Below are positions 42,273-53,845 of a stretch of 64,000 bases of DNA, one piece after another. Made by a program: the position numbers and the translations under genes. The notes beneath the pieces were generated by a model that made no database searches, had not been told where the DNA came from, and worked only from the letters and a program-made list of their open reading frames with translations. The stretch's first letter is position 1. Each line of letters starts with the position of its first letter. The stretch spans positions 65,813,117 through 65,877,116 of the forward strand of contig CATQJL010000112.1 of the NCBI GenBank assembly GCA_958299035.1, given 5' to 3'. This stretch comes from Cylicocyclus nassatus. Lineage: Eukaryota > Nematoda > Chromadorea > Rhabditida > Strongylidae.

Positions 42273-45200
42273 GTCCCGGAGAAGATTTTTCTCCTTGTTT
42301 TGAGCAATAGTCAAAATTTTTGTTTTAAAAAGAATTTATCCACCCCTCGACATCTATATCGACAACAACTTCCACCCAAGTCACAACGAACGAATAAGTG
42401 AGCGTTTCTTTTTATATTTTATAATAAAATGACAACTAATAGCAAGAAATTTTTTTTCCTTCCCTTGGAAAAAAGCTAATACTTCAGAGAAAAGGTACCG
42501 AAAAAAAAGTTAGCAAATTTAATGATGGTCTTTCATTGCAATGTTTTCAGAGATACATCTAGTAGTCCAACGAGCAGTGCCATTTGCCCCCAAATTTTTT
42601 TTCGAGTGTAATGCATTATTTAGCTCCGTTTTACCGATAAGCTCAAGTAATTCAACAGTCGTGCGTGGCCACAATCGTTTGCTAATCAGCTATGCGTAAA
42701 ACGTAACCAATTGCAATTTGCAACCACATGTAAAGGTGAAACACGTTAAAAAAAATTTTTTTGTAAGTAGTTATGGTAGTCATAATCGCGCCAAATTTTT
42801 GTAGCTTCAAAATTCCTGTGCAGATCTGAAATCAACATGGCAAAAAAAATTGCGCCAGTTTATTTTCCTTTTAGGATTTTTTTTTTCAAAAAAAAGGTTT
42901 CGGTAATTTTCAGGCTACTGCAAATTTATTGCATTTTTTGATTGCAAGCGCATTTTCTCTCTATTTCTGGACATGGACCTGCTCGCAATCGTAGCTACAA
43001 TACAAAATCTGCAGTACAATTCGTCAGGAAAGATAGCATCTGCTGACGTGCCACATACCCGGCTTTACACATAGTCTAGAGCTCTAAATCCTTTATCCCA
43101 ATCTGTTCCAGCAACTGTCTGCGCGTATTCAAAATAGCAATAAATTTGGTGACAATTGTAGAAGCTAGCAACTGCTGACCTTAGGGCAGTGACAAATATC
43201 GCTATGCGCCTGTTTAATGTAGATGACCCCTACACATCTGATTTACGGCGCATCTTGCTGTCTACTGATGCCGAGAAATTGTGCATTGACAGCGACAGCC
43301 GCGATCACCATCTCATTCATCGGCAAGCTTGACTAGAGCCCTTAGATCGCGATAACGCGTAATCAGCAGGTTCAAAATTTTGGCTGAAAAAAAACACTTT
43401 TTTCTAGAAACAAGGAAAACATTTTTCTTAGTATAATGCAAGACAATCATTTCTTTGCTTCGACAATTCATAGTTGGGTACTTCTAAAAAAAATTTTTTT
43501 TTGAATCAAATTTATATTCCACTGACCCTTCAACCTCTTCAGGCCCGAAAAAAAACAACTCTCATCTAAGCAAAAAAAATCAATTCCGATAAAAAAAATC
43601 CCAAGCGTAATTTTTAAAAAATATAAACTTTTTTTCAGCCATAACTTTGCTGCATTTTTCCTACTTTTGTCATCAGTAAGTCTAGTACAGATCTGCGGTG
43701 AACTTTGTAGACCAATCATTAGGAAAAAAACTTTCATTTAGTTGTGACAGAACATGATGTAAGTAAATGAGATTGGAGAGCGTAAATGATGCTTGAATTC
43801 GTTAAAAGCACGACCGCAAACATTTTCGACTCAAAGGAAGTCGCTTATCTGCTTGAAAAGCGTTTTTATAGATACGAAATCTGCTGCGTTATAGTTGAAT
43901 TATTCTTCTAGTAGAGATACGAGTTTAATGGAATTTAGGATTTTTGAATGCTCATATTTTTTTGAAACATCGCTGTCAGAGCATGTTTCATTACCCCTTC
44001 CTGTTCTAGGACCCCTTAGCGTAACTATACAATTGTGTGCAAGAAAAAAAAAAGATTAAGCGCTTACTCGTCCTTTGAACTCAAGGTTCGTGCGCTCACA
44101 TAAGACTGAGCTGCTCCGTGGTGAACAGTAAACATCCATTTTCAAGGTGAAAGACGGAAATGCTTAATTCAAACTTCTCAATCAGGAAATTTTTGGAAAA
44201 ATATGCTCTTAACATTTTTTTTCTTGGTTTTTTCCTGTAATGCCGCTCAGTCTTACCCAACCTAATCAAAACTAAAAAGTAGATTGTGGATTTTGTATAC
44301 TGAGCGATTTCGGAAAAAAATTACTGAAAAAATTAGTTTGGAGACAGAAATTGACTTCGTCTCACTAGCTTAAAAAAGCAATTTCTCATGCCTATCCACA
44401 ATTCTAGATCTTGATACTACTTTTCTGTTGTCAACTGACTATCCACGGAAGGTGCAGATAAGTTCAGATACCAAAAAAAATTTGTATGCACTCATGATTC
44501 TTTTTTTCTATTTTCAACAAACCTTTATCTACTTTCCCGCCAGTTTAAAATCATTTTCGAAAGCATTATGAACAAAATTCTAATGTAACTTCAGTCATTA
44601 CATTTTGCAAGCCGATGAAAATAAAGTACAAACCATCAAACGTAGTCTTATTCAAAAAAATTTTTTTTTATTTGTGGGTCAGTTCTGATGTTATTCCACT
44701 GCAGAAGATTAAGTAAGGTCTTACTCTCACGTCCGATAGTGATGGAAAAACTGTTTCGTATTATGGTCCACATTTTGATAGGTTTTTTAGAATTTGCCAA
44801 ATTGAATTTTCTTCCACGAAATCGTACGTTTCCTCTTGTCGATGATTTTTCTTAGATTTTCTTGTTCCTGACAGAAGTGCATTTCCCTTCTTTATTTTGA
44901 AATATAAGCCTTTCGAGAATGAAGTCCCTACTGCACGGCACGCTTGGAAAACCAGCATTATTTAGCAATTATTTGCCAAACTGAATTGTTCATGTTTGTG
45001 GTAAAGCGCTATGTCTTAACCTAAAATGTCATTAGACTGTTCATTCCTTACTCTTTTTTTGATGCACATCTCAGTTGTTTAGTGAAGCAATATCTAATTT
45101 TTGGAAAAAAATGTACAAATAATAGTATAAATTCGAAAAAAAAGTCCTGCGAACAGTCCCAAAGGTCGATTAATAAATTTTTCCCAAATCTAGATAAAAA

Positions 45201-45660
45201 TAAATAAATAAAAAATACCGAGACCCGAGACCCGAGACCCGAGACCCGAGACCCGAGAGCCATGATTTTTCTTTTTCAGATCTTTTCTTGTAAACCGTGT
45301 TTTATTTCTTCGAAACCGGAATTTTTTTAAAGCATTAAGTAATTCCCCATAATTTTTTTCTCTTTTCTTTCTCTTCCCTCTTCTATTTTCCAATTTTTTC
45401 TAATTTGGTTTCAAACCGTAATTCTTTCCCCTCTTTTACACTCTTTTCTGTAAATAGCAATTTTCCGAGATCCGCGACCCGAGACCCGAGATCCGAGAAC
45501 CGAGATCCGAGATCCGAGAACCGAGATCCGAGAATTTTTTTTGAGTAAAAAAGGCAATTTCCTATCTGACTACGGACTTGTTCGCATTAGCTAGCTCAAA
45601 ATAAGACCTAAGGTATACCTACGCCCTACAAATATATTATTTATTTTTGTTAGGTGCTCT
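42273..45660. other. Internal LTR-element region lacking gag and protease
   Basis: Between the primer binding site and the start of pol, about 3.4 kb is AT-rich and full of stops in all frames. A possible short start, ATGACAACTAATAGCAAG near 42,430, is soon lost in poly-T/poly-A tracts. No gag, zinc knuckle or aspartic protease motif is visible. The region may be a replacement, a later insertion, or strongly decayed gag. Confidence 0.5.
45219..45535. repeat. CCCGAGA / CCGAGAT minisatellite patches
   Basis: CCGAGAC heptamers run at 45,219-45,258, and a second patch of CCGAGAT/CCGAGAA heptamers lies at 45,470-45,535. They are separated by a T-rich stretch. Both lie inside the unusual internal region of the LTR element. 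Confidence 0.8.
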
Positions 45661-45689
45661 CGTAAATCAAGTCGCTGTTACATCTAGCG

Positions 45690-46670
45690 CGGAATGTTCC
45701 TCCAAAATAATTTAAAACGCGCCTGTCCGAGGTAGATGTCAGCAAATCCATGCCTGCCAAATTTCGTACTTGCTTTGTTACCCAAGATGGCGATCTAGGC
45801 TTATACAGAGGTCCCATAACCCATAGAATCAATTTCGTCCCTCATGCTAACGTTCCAAAACAGAGACCATATCGTGTCCCACTGGAAAACGAAACGAAAT
45901 TAAGCGTCAGATTGATGAAATGTTACGTACTCGTACCATTGAACCAAGCACCAGTAAGTTCGCTTCTCCCATAGTTCTTGTAAAGAAAGGATCCAATAAG
46001 TATCAGTGGCGTTTTACTGTTGACTATCGCCAAATCAATGCTATCACAGAAACTGAAACCTATTGCATACCACATATGCAAGATATTTTAGATCTTGCTA
46101 GTGGCAAAGAAATTTACAGTGTCCTTGATTTCAAAAGCGGATTTTTTCAAATTCCTTTAGAGAAAAAGCACAAGGAACGCACTGCATTTTCTTCTTTCAT
46201 AGGCTTATTTCAATTTACTGTCATGGCGCAAGGATTAAAAGGTGCACCAGGAACTTCTCAACGAGTCGCAAATTCTTTAATTAGAGAATTGAAAGCTTGT
46301 TGCTTTGCGTATATTGATGATATCATAATCGCTAGCTCCAATGTACCCGAACATTTTTGCGATTTGGAGGAAGTTTTCACGCGCATACAAAACTTTGGGA
46401 TGAAACTAACTCCTGAAAAGTGCTCATTTTTTCAATCTGAAGTGCAGTATCTGGGTGTACTAATAAGTAAAAATGGTACCCGCCTTAATCCCAAAAAGGT
46501 AGATAGCATACGAAAAATTTCACGCCCTACGGACACCAAAGCGCTTAAATCATTTCTAGGAGCCGCATCTTACTTTCGAAGATTCATCCCCCGTTTTGCG
46601 ATAACAGCAAACCCCTTGAACAATCTTCTCATAAAAGATGCAGCGTTTAACTGGAAGGAGGATCATGAAA
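45690..46670 (+). pseudogene. Ty3/gypsy reverse transcriptase (frameshifted)
   Basis: Family order is clear: a pre-RT linker (DLGLYRGPITHRINFVP), VLVKK / FTVDYRQIN, SVLDFKSGFFQI (motif A Asp), AQGLKGAPGTSQR, AYIDDIIIA (catalytic YIDD at 46,310-46,321), VQYLGVLIS and YFRRFIPRFA. The frame changes near 45,889, at a short A run. A functional enzyme would copy the element's RNA into DNA. The frame is lost again near 46,668 before RNase H. Confidence 0.9.
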
Positions 46671-47115
46671 AAAGCATTCCAAGCACTAAAACAAGCTCTA
46701 GTGGAAGCGCCTGTTTTAGTACCTCCCATGTTAGGAAACCCCTACATCATCCACACCGATGCATCAACCATCGGTCTCGCCGCATGCCTCTTACAAGTTA
46801 ATCCGGAAACTAGTAATGAGCATCCCATTGCATATTGCAGCCGGCCCTTAACAAAACACGAGAAGAATTATGCGATCATAGAGTTAGAAGCCCTGGCAAT
46901 AGTTTTTGCCTTGAAACACTTTTATCCTTATGTCGCGAATTACCATTACCTTAATAACTGACCATGCGCCACTAAAATCTTTAATGCATAGGTCAGATCT
47001 CGTGGGTCGTCTCGCTAAGTATCAAATAACTTTACAAGCGTACGATATCAAGATTGAGTACTGTGCTGGAAAGCACAACACTCTATGCGATTTTCTAAGT
47101 CGCTACCCGATTGTG
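46671..47115 (+). pseudogene. Ty3/gypsy RNase H domain (frameshifted)
   Basis: The sequence continues from reverse transcriptase after a one-base shift in the six-A run at 46,668-46,673. Motifs are HTDASTIGLAACLLQ (first catalytic Asp), PIAYCSRPLTKHEKNYA, IELEALAIVFALKHF (Glu) and, after another shift near 46,940, LITDHAPLKSL (Asp). It closes with YCAGKHNTLCDFLSR. The order is typical of Ty3/gypsy pol. Confidence 0.88.
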
Positions 47116-47269
47116 AGTACAAATTCAGTGCAGATAAATACATTGCCTACATTAGACCAAATTCAGCAGTCTCAGAAAAATTCCATTTATGGAAATCTTA
47201 TCAAATTTTTGAAAGGCGAATTCGATATTCCACCGCCAAAATTTTCTGACACGTTGGGCGATATTCCCT

Positions 47270-48557
47270 CTATAATGACTGTCTTTACTACACTTTTCAT
47301 AATACAGCTCGATTGGTTACTCCTGGTAGTATACTTCAAGATAAAATTATTGAAATTTTCCACACCAATCCACTTTTAGGCTCACATTTAGGCGTACGAA
47401 AAACTATGAAAGCCATCTCAGCTAAATATTTTTGGGATAAGTTAGAGAATAAAGTCGCCAAATTTATAAGAAAATGCCCCACATGCCAGAAAATAAAAAC
47501 ACCATCCGGTAATATCATTCGAGAGGAATTAGATCATTCCCAATCCCTCAAAGACCTTTTGAACGATTGCATACAGACATAATAGGCCCGTTACCGCAAT
47601 GTATCGACGGTAACAAATTTATTTCGATTACCGTTTGTGCCTTTAGTAAGCTGATAATCTGTACTCCAATCCCCAATCAGACAACAGATTTTGTTGTCAA
47701 GGCTTTGATAAACGATGTCATAGCCAAACACGGAATACCTAACGAACTAGTGTCCGATCGTGGTTCTAATTACACTAGTGAAATGTTTGTGAAAATGAAC
47801 CGCATACTGGGCATTTCCAACAATTTCACTACTAGTTACAACCACAAAGCGAACGGCCAGGTCGAAAGGATGGTTAAGGTAATAACAGACTCCCTAACGG
47901 CTTATTGCGCAGAAGTCAAGGAACTCTGGTCTGATTTCTTACAGCCGATCGTCTTCGCCTATAACACTAGTATCAATGAACCACAGGTTATAGTCCATAC
48001 TTTGTTGTGTATGGACGTCACCCGATTACCTGGTGCGACATAGTCCATCAGTTACCCTCGAGGATATCCTACGCAACTGATAGTTTCACGACCAGCTGAC
48101 CACTGCACTGCAAACCACAATTATGGAAGTTGGCAACCAGATCGCCAGCAAAACAGCGACGTATAAGTCAGGTTATGATTTCCATAATAAAGTTTATTCT
48201 AAGGAAATTTCCACTGGAGATTTAGTTTTACTAAGAGACGACACTATTCGTCCAAAATTCACATACCAGTGGAAAGGCCCTTTTATGGTTGTGCAAGTCA
48301 ATCGTCCGAATGTCACTATAACTAACTTGATTGGACCTACTAAAACTCAATGTGTCCATATGAATAGGCTCAAAATCTATTCGCATAGTTCAACATTGGC
48401 TAGAGTTTCCCCCCAAAAACTCATTATATCACATAAGCCAACGGAAACTCCAGAAAATGTTGAACAAACTCAGTTTGCCAAACGAACTCCTCGTTTGCAA
48501 CTGAAGAAATCATTTACAGCGGATCCAAACATCGATTCCGAAGGAGAGGATGAATAA
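47270..48557 (+). pseudogene. Ty3/gypsy integrase (frameshifted)
   Basis: The zinc-binding HHCC domain (HLGVRKTM ... CPTCQK) is followed by the catalytic core with all three acidic residues: HTDIIGPLP near 47,576, LVSDRGSNYTS near 47,757, and KANGQVERMVK near 47,863. Further parts are AYNTSINEP and, after a shift near 47,985, the end of the core. A C-terminal GPY/F-like module (YQWKGPFMVV) ends at 48,557. Shifts occur near 47,268, 47,551 (A run) and 47,985. No chromodomain or env gene was recognised. Confidence 0.88.
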
Positions 48558-49366
48558 TTGCTCGCTAAATTTTTTATATCCATTTGATATTTTGCAATGA
48601 GTAGTTATTCATTCTCTAAGGTCAGTTTGTTTCCCCTATTTTTGCTGCACCGTCGCGTATTTACGTACCTTAAAATTTTCTTTGAACAGGCAATTCAAAG
48701 AAATCTTTTGCACTAGGCAGCTCAACATCAAAAACCTTTTTGGTAACAAACAAATTTTGCCCTTATGTTGAATGAAAAAAAAGTGTGCAGTGCCCAATTC
48801 AACATATGAACTCGTTATGCCTCTGTTTTACATGCAATTACTCACAGAAAATGATACTGTGAACAAAATTTTGTAATTTTGTAAAATTACTATTGAATTA
48901 TGTTTTATAACTGCCTCGAAATAACCGTTAAAATTTTTCTGCGTATATGTATCATGAATTTATCACTGATTTATCATTATTATCATCGTAGAATAATTTG
49001 CTGATAACCAGTTTTTCTTATACCTTCTACTTCGCATATTCAGTAATTACTAGTACAAGTTTTCTACAGGCTGTAAATTCCACCCCAAATGTTAAATCAT
49101 TTGCCCTTCGATCAACTCCATTTTTACCATGCCCCAAAATCAATCGGTCCATCTCCATTTCCTACAATTCCACTCCAACTCCTTCCCAGCATCATGTCGG
49201 GGACCCCATTCACGTCAACTGCATCTTTCCGCAGTTCCTCCCCCACTCCTCAGTTATCTTCAAGCTCGAGGACGATCTTACTCAAAGCCGTAGGATATTC
49301 TAGGTGAAGGTCGTGTCTGCTCGCAGTCCACCGGATCCATATCCTCACATTCGTATGTATTTAAAT
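48558..49366. other. Post-pol region of LTR element
   Basis: This is non-coding or unrecognised. A 101-codon frame (48,998-49,303) rich in Ser, Thr and Pro has no family resemblance. No envelope-like signal or membrane segment was found. Confidence 0.35.
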
Positions 49367-49531
49367 ATATCACTACTTCAACTGTATGTTCTCGCAGTAT
49401 ATCACGTGTAAATTCCAACACACGTTACTCGGAAGAACATCCGCCATACCTCAATATATCACCACTTCAATTGTATGTTCTCGCCGTAAATTACGTGCAA
49501 ACTCCAACGCATGGTACTCGGAAGAACATCA
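49367..49531. repeat. Two direct ~77-bp repeats before the 3' LTR
   Basis: TATATCACTACTTCAACTGT ... ACTCGGAAGAACATC (49,369-49,443) is repeated with substitutions as TATATCACCACTTCAATTGT ... ACTCGGAAGAACATC (49,457-49,531). The copies lie between pol and the polypurine tract. Confidence 0.75.
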
Positions 49532-49601
49532 ACCACATCAACGCCAACAACTACAACGATTCGAAACCTCAGCCATACCACAAGCTCGAGGACGAGCTTC
49601 T

Positions 49602-49615
49602 GGAAGGAATGGAGA
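49602..49615 (+). other. Polypurine tract of LTR element
   Basis: GGAAGGAATGGAGA lies immediately upstream of the 3' LTR, the expected place and composition for the plus-strand primer. Confidence 0.65.
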
Positions 49616-49831
49616 TGTCGGGATGCAGCTAGTTAGAACAGCTGCTCGAGAAGGAGGTTGGCCGAAGACCGCCAACCTCTGGCAGTGACGCCTCGGCCGC
49701 CGGCAGCAACCGGTTGCCTTCCCCCTTTTTCTTTCCCCCTTTTGTATATAATTATTTATAATAAACATTATAGTAACGTATGTAAGCCCGCTACACATCA
49801 GGTAAAGGACCTGCAGACCTTTAACCTGACA
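49616..49831 (+). repeat. 3' LTR of Ty3/gypsy element (216 bp)
   Basis: TGTCGGGATGCAGC to CTTTAACCTGACA, matching the 5' LTR at 42,039-42,254 except for one visible base. It is followed by ACTA, the matching target-site duplication. Near-identity of the LTRs normally indicates recent insertion. Confidence 0.92.
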
Positions 49832-50138
49832 ACTATGGAAAGACTCTCTATTTTGTTTGAAAATAGCAAATAAAAAACATAAAAGCTAAGGAATGGGCGA
49901 TTTTGGGATAATTCCAAGATGTAGTCTCAGGCCAATGCGGCCATGTTCAAAATGCAAGAGCAAAATGTGATATCTGAAAGCAAGAAATCAGTCTCTGATT
50001 CTCTGAGACCGTCCCCATACCTTACGCCCACAGCGATTTGCAGTAGGTTCAACATTCTGGAGATGGGACTTATGCAACCAAGCAAACACGAGCGCAGCGC
50101 AACTGATACCATGCCAAGACTTTTCCACCTTATTGTTG

Positions 50139-50601
50139 AAGGCAGTGTCCGGGAAAAAACCCGAGCTTGAGATTTTGTGCTTACCCGGGCCTATTCGCTA
50201 CGCTGAATCCAAAAATGCATATTGGAAACCGCGAAAACGGAAAAAAAGGGCTCTAACAAAGGAGGGAAATCAGCATGTGGGCGGAGTCTGCCCACTGTGA
50301 ATTCACGCTCCCAGCTTCCGAAGTGATCTTCTCGCTTCCGGTTTCAAATCAAGCGTTCGTACTTGGCCGATGGAGATGTTAGAACGGCTAGCGGAATCGA
50401 GAAGACCGCTCCGGAAGATGGGAGCGTGAATTTACAGAGGGGAAGACTCCGCCCACTTGCTGTTCCCTCCTGCGCTGTAACCTCTTTTTGCCGTTTTCGC
50501 GCTTTCCCGTGTGGATTTTCGGATTCAGCATGGCGAATAGGCCCGTATAAGCACAAAATCTCAAAAGAAATCTCGAGTTTTTTCCCGGACACTACCTTTA
50601 A
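50139..50601. mobile_element. GGCAGTGTCC foldback MITE, copy 4
   Basis: It starts AAGGCAGTGTCCGGGAAAAA and ends TTCCCGGACACTACCTTTA, with the family's internal boxes. It lies just left of the 3-bp-TSD element at 50,651. Confidence 0.75.
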
Positions 50602-50650
50602 GTGCTCCAGAAAAAAGCTCCCGGCTATCGTGGAAACAAGATCAGACAAT

Positions 50651-51762
50651 GGCCCATAGTAAACCCCACTTCACTTCAGATGATGTCAACTGAGGGCTGA
50701 GTTGAGGTTTTTAAGATAAACTGACTAATAGTCACTCTCACATGCTTGAGAATGCGACCTGATCTGAAGGGTTAGCGTCGGCATGTGCCGCGATGAATTC
50801 ACCTGAAATCCGTAAGAGCAGCCTCGATTTTGAGATGAATTAACCGAAATAGTGTGCAAGGGATAAGACGCAGAGAAAAATCCCGTAAGTTGCTCGTGAG
50901 TAACTTACGGGACATCGTACTTGACGTATTGTTGCAGTATTGTTGAGTTTTTGAAGTGATTTGAAATTGTCATCATTTTCCTTTAAGAATTTTCTGGCCT
51001 TCAAAATAATATAGAAATAGAGGATATCACGCTTTCCCTAGGTTGATGTCGCACCTCAGAGCGACGAGGCGCGAGAAAACCTTCGGCAAGAGCTTTAGAG
51101 ACGAGCGTAGTTACTGTACCATCTGCAGCGGCTTTGCCGGCAGCTGTGGCGGCTGGCTGCAGCAGCAGTCGGCTGCCTGGGTACCACTTGCTACGCACCC
51201 CAAGAACGCGCAAAACTGCACAATACCTGTGCCCAAAAAGGAAAGGATCAATGAACAGCTGATTTCGGCAAAAAACAAGGGAACAGATTTTTTACTTTTT
51301 GCAGAATTTGCTTGGAAATTTTCTACAAAAGCTACTCAGAGCGACAATCTCTTTATTTATTTCCATTTGATTTCGTCCCTACTTCCTCAAATTTTTATGA
51401 AATTTTGGTTAAAAAAACGCAGTTTTGTTTTGTGCATTCTTTTGGTTTGTAGATTCCTTGGTAGCAGCCGCCATCGATTTTCTTCGATAGTGGTCGCTAT
51501 CAAAGATTGCTCAGTGATGCACACAAATTTACCAGTGGCCGGTGCCGAACCACTGTCATGCGGGCTGAGTACCAGTCACATACCTGTTTGACCAAACCTG
51601 CATAGTGTAGGTGTTTTCTCTTTGATAACGCGCAAGATTTTTATGCCTGAAAAGCGATCCGCATCTAGGTCAATAACTCGCGGGATGCTAGACCGAGGCG
51701 CCATACGATCAACTCAGTTCTCTCTTACGGCAGATCCCCTGAAGGGGGGTTTACTACGGGCC
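50651..51762. mobile_element. Non-autonomous DNA transposon, 3-bp TSD family, copy 2
   Basis: Ends GGCCCATAGTAAACCCC and, inverted, GGCCCGTAGTAAACCCC are flanked by AAT on both sides. It aligns with 1,565-2,422 except for a segment of about 250 bp (roughly 50,940-51,195). That segment is relatively GC-rich (GCAGCGGCTTTGCCGGCAGC) and absent from the other copy. The open frame across that segment (51,043-51,591) has no recognised domain. Confidence 0.7.
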
Positions 51763-52843
51763 AATCACTTTTTTTCCTTCACTTTGCCTTGGATAGAAAC
51801 AAATCAATCATCTCGTTATACCGAAAAATGCCCGCTGTCTCTGCTGCAACAATGGCCATGACAAATATTGACTTACCCAAATTTCTGCAGCAATGTTCAT
51901 GGTGAATATTGACTCTCCTACATTCTGACACAAATTCCCGAAATTTCAGATATTGAGAAAAAAACCTGTAGTTATCCTGTTTTAGAAAATTGAGGATTAG
52001 TTCAGAATGTGGGAGAAAAGCTCAAGTTCACGCGTTTTAAAATTTTGCATGTTGTTCGAACTTTATCAATGTTTCAGCTCTGTTTTTGTCACGTTTCCCG
52101 AGATCGCATTCCATTTCCATGGAGCAGCAATACGCATCTGGTACTGTCTCAAAAGAAATTTCAAGAGTTATTCTTTAGAACCTATGGCCTTGAAAATAAA
52201 GTGTGAGTTTGTTTACCTTAACAAATTCTAATACGAAGACTTATAAATAGCAAGCTTTATAAGGTTTTGTCGGGGCTGCCGGTTTTTAAGATACGGGCGG
52301 AAACAGGGCTTGGTCGCAGAAACAGGACACCATTGCCTACTTATAGGTTATGATCAAACCCTCACTTGTCCGCTTGCCCCTGGCGCTTTCTTCAAGCAGA
52401 AATATTTTTACTGAACACGGCGCTAAGAAAGTACGCATGTACTCTTTGCTTAACTGGTATTGATAGGTGGAAGGCGGAGCTTCGACCGCTAATTAAGCCT
52501 GGGAAATAATTGTTGAGTGTGCCTGCGAGAGACAAAAGGCCCAGAGCGCCCCTTACCATCCGTCACTCCCAGTCAAACAGTGGCTCCCAGTCAAACAGTG
52601 GCTAAGTTAAAGCCCTTGTAAAATCCAATTGCCCACGCGTCACTCTATGCTCTATCAGTATCATCTCGATAACTCCCTCCCCCCCATCCAGTACCCCTCG
52701 ATAAGGCCCTCAGGTGTGGCATGCCAACCCCAACCTTGACTCTGCGATTACCCCGATGTTAATGCGCCACCATCAAGCCCCTTTTGAACTCGGCACTATT
52801 TTTTTGTGTTTTCTCGTCGTTACATGGTAATTTCTTTGTTACA
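51763..52843. other. Duplication edge; otherwise no feature
   Basis: The part at 52,290-52,560 resembles 36-300 in the window. A short direct repeat, CCAGTCAAACAGTGGCT, occurs twice near 52,570. No gene is recognised. Confidence 0.4.
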
Positions 52844-52925
52844 ATGGCGTTTGCAATCAGAATCGACGAGTTTGTTGTTCAGCGATGTTTCGTACTATTA
52901 TTCGTTTCTTTAGCTTTATCTTCAG
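52844..52925 (+). CDS. Possible first exon encoding a signal peptide
   Basis: ATG at 52,844 opens MAFAIRIDEFVVQRCFVLLF followed by VSLALSS, a hydrophobic core ending in small residues. A strong donor follows (TTCAG|GTAAGG). The hydrophobic stretch resembles a secretory signal or membrane anchor. It lies 3 kb upstream of methyltransferase copy B on the same strand and could be its first exon or belong to another gene. No counterpart is seen upstream of copy A, where repeats occupy the equivalent region. Confidence 0.33.
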
Positions 52926-53845
52926 GTAAGGTTGTAAAAACGATGCACATGAGAGTTTTCATGGGGTTCATTGCAGTAACACTTCAAGACATGTTACTTA
53001 CCATCCAATCTTAATCTTTTCTTCAAAACCTGAGATCAGAGCTGAAGAAACGAGCATAGCAGCGCGAAACATCGCTTAAAAGCAATAGAGTTTTCTCTCA
53101 CATTGAAAAGACTGTTAATATTCATAGCAGGAAACGTCGGAAAAGCACAAGAAGAATCAGTTTGAAATTGAACTAAGGCTGAAGATGCCGCGCTCTACCG
53201 CAAACGGCGTGTATAGTTCAAATTCGAATTCGTCCACTAGGTGTCCAGTAGGGATATGACAACTATACAAGGAGAGGATCGAGCAGATACGCGACCTTCA
53301 TCGCCCGCGCTGAAGTGAAGAAGTGTTATAGAAGTAGGAACAACTCTTTTCGTCGGACAAGCATTAAAGTCGATGGACTTTTGTGATACTTCTTTCCCTG
53401 TCTAATCCATTTATTCAGTCTTTTTCAGTTAAATCGTATGTTTTGATTTGGTACTTTATAAGTTTCACTATGTTTGTCGTTTCGTGTTGGGATTACGCGA
53501 TCAAGGCGCCTGTACGTCTTTTTGTTGAATATTGGGATAAAAGGTAAAAATGGGACAGCTTGATTTTCACTAAATTATGAAAAATTTTCGTTTCGACCAA
53601 CAACTAACAATAAGCAGGCTGCAGCTCAAATGTTGCTTACGTAAGCGACCTTGCCTATTATTCTAGCAACTCGTTACGCTCCTCCCTCATAACCGTAGGC
53701 GTGGCGTCGCGAAGAACTTGGATGGGGTTTTTTGAACATCTCGCAATCTTGCGCTGCTATGTGGTAAAGATCATAAAGCGAAAATAATGTCGCGTCGTAT
53801 TTTGTTATGCAATGTCGCGGTAGGGTGAGCATGAATAAGAGCATA
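52926..53845. other. Stretch with no recognisable feature
   Basis: No supported exon or repeat. A few short frames lack splice sites. Confidence 0.3.

Noticed and set aside
45050..45400. Frames containing GSRVSGLGSRVSGLG repeats
   Set aside because: They are translations of the CCCGAGA minisatellite.
48998..49303. Ser/Thr/Pro-rich frame after integrase considered as an envelope gene
   Set aside because: It is short, with no signal peptide, membrane segment, cleavage motif or family resemblance.
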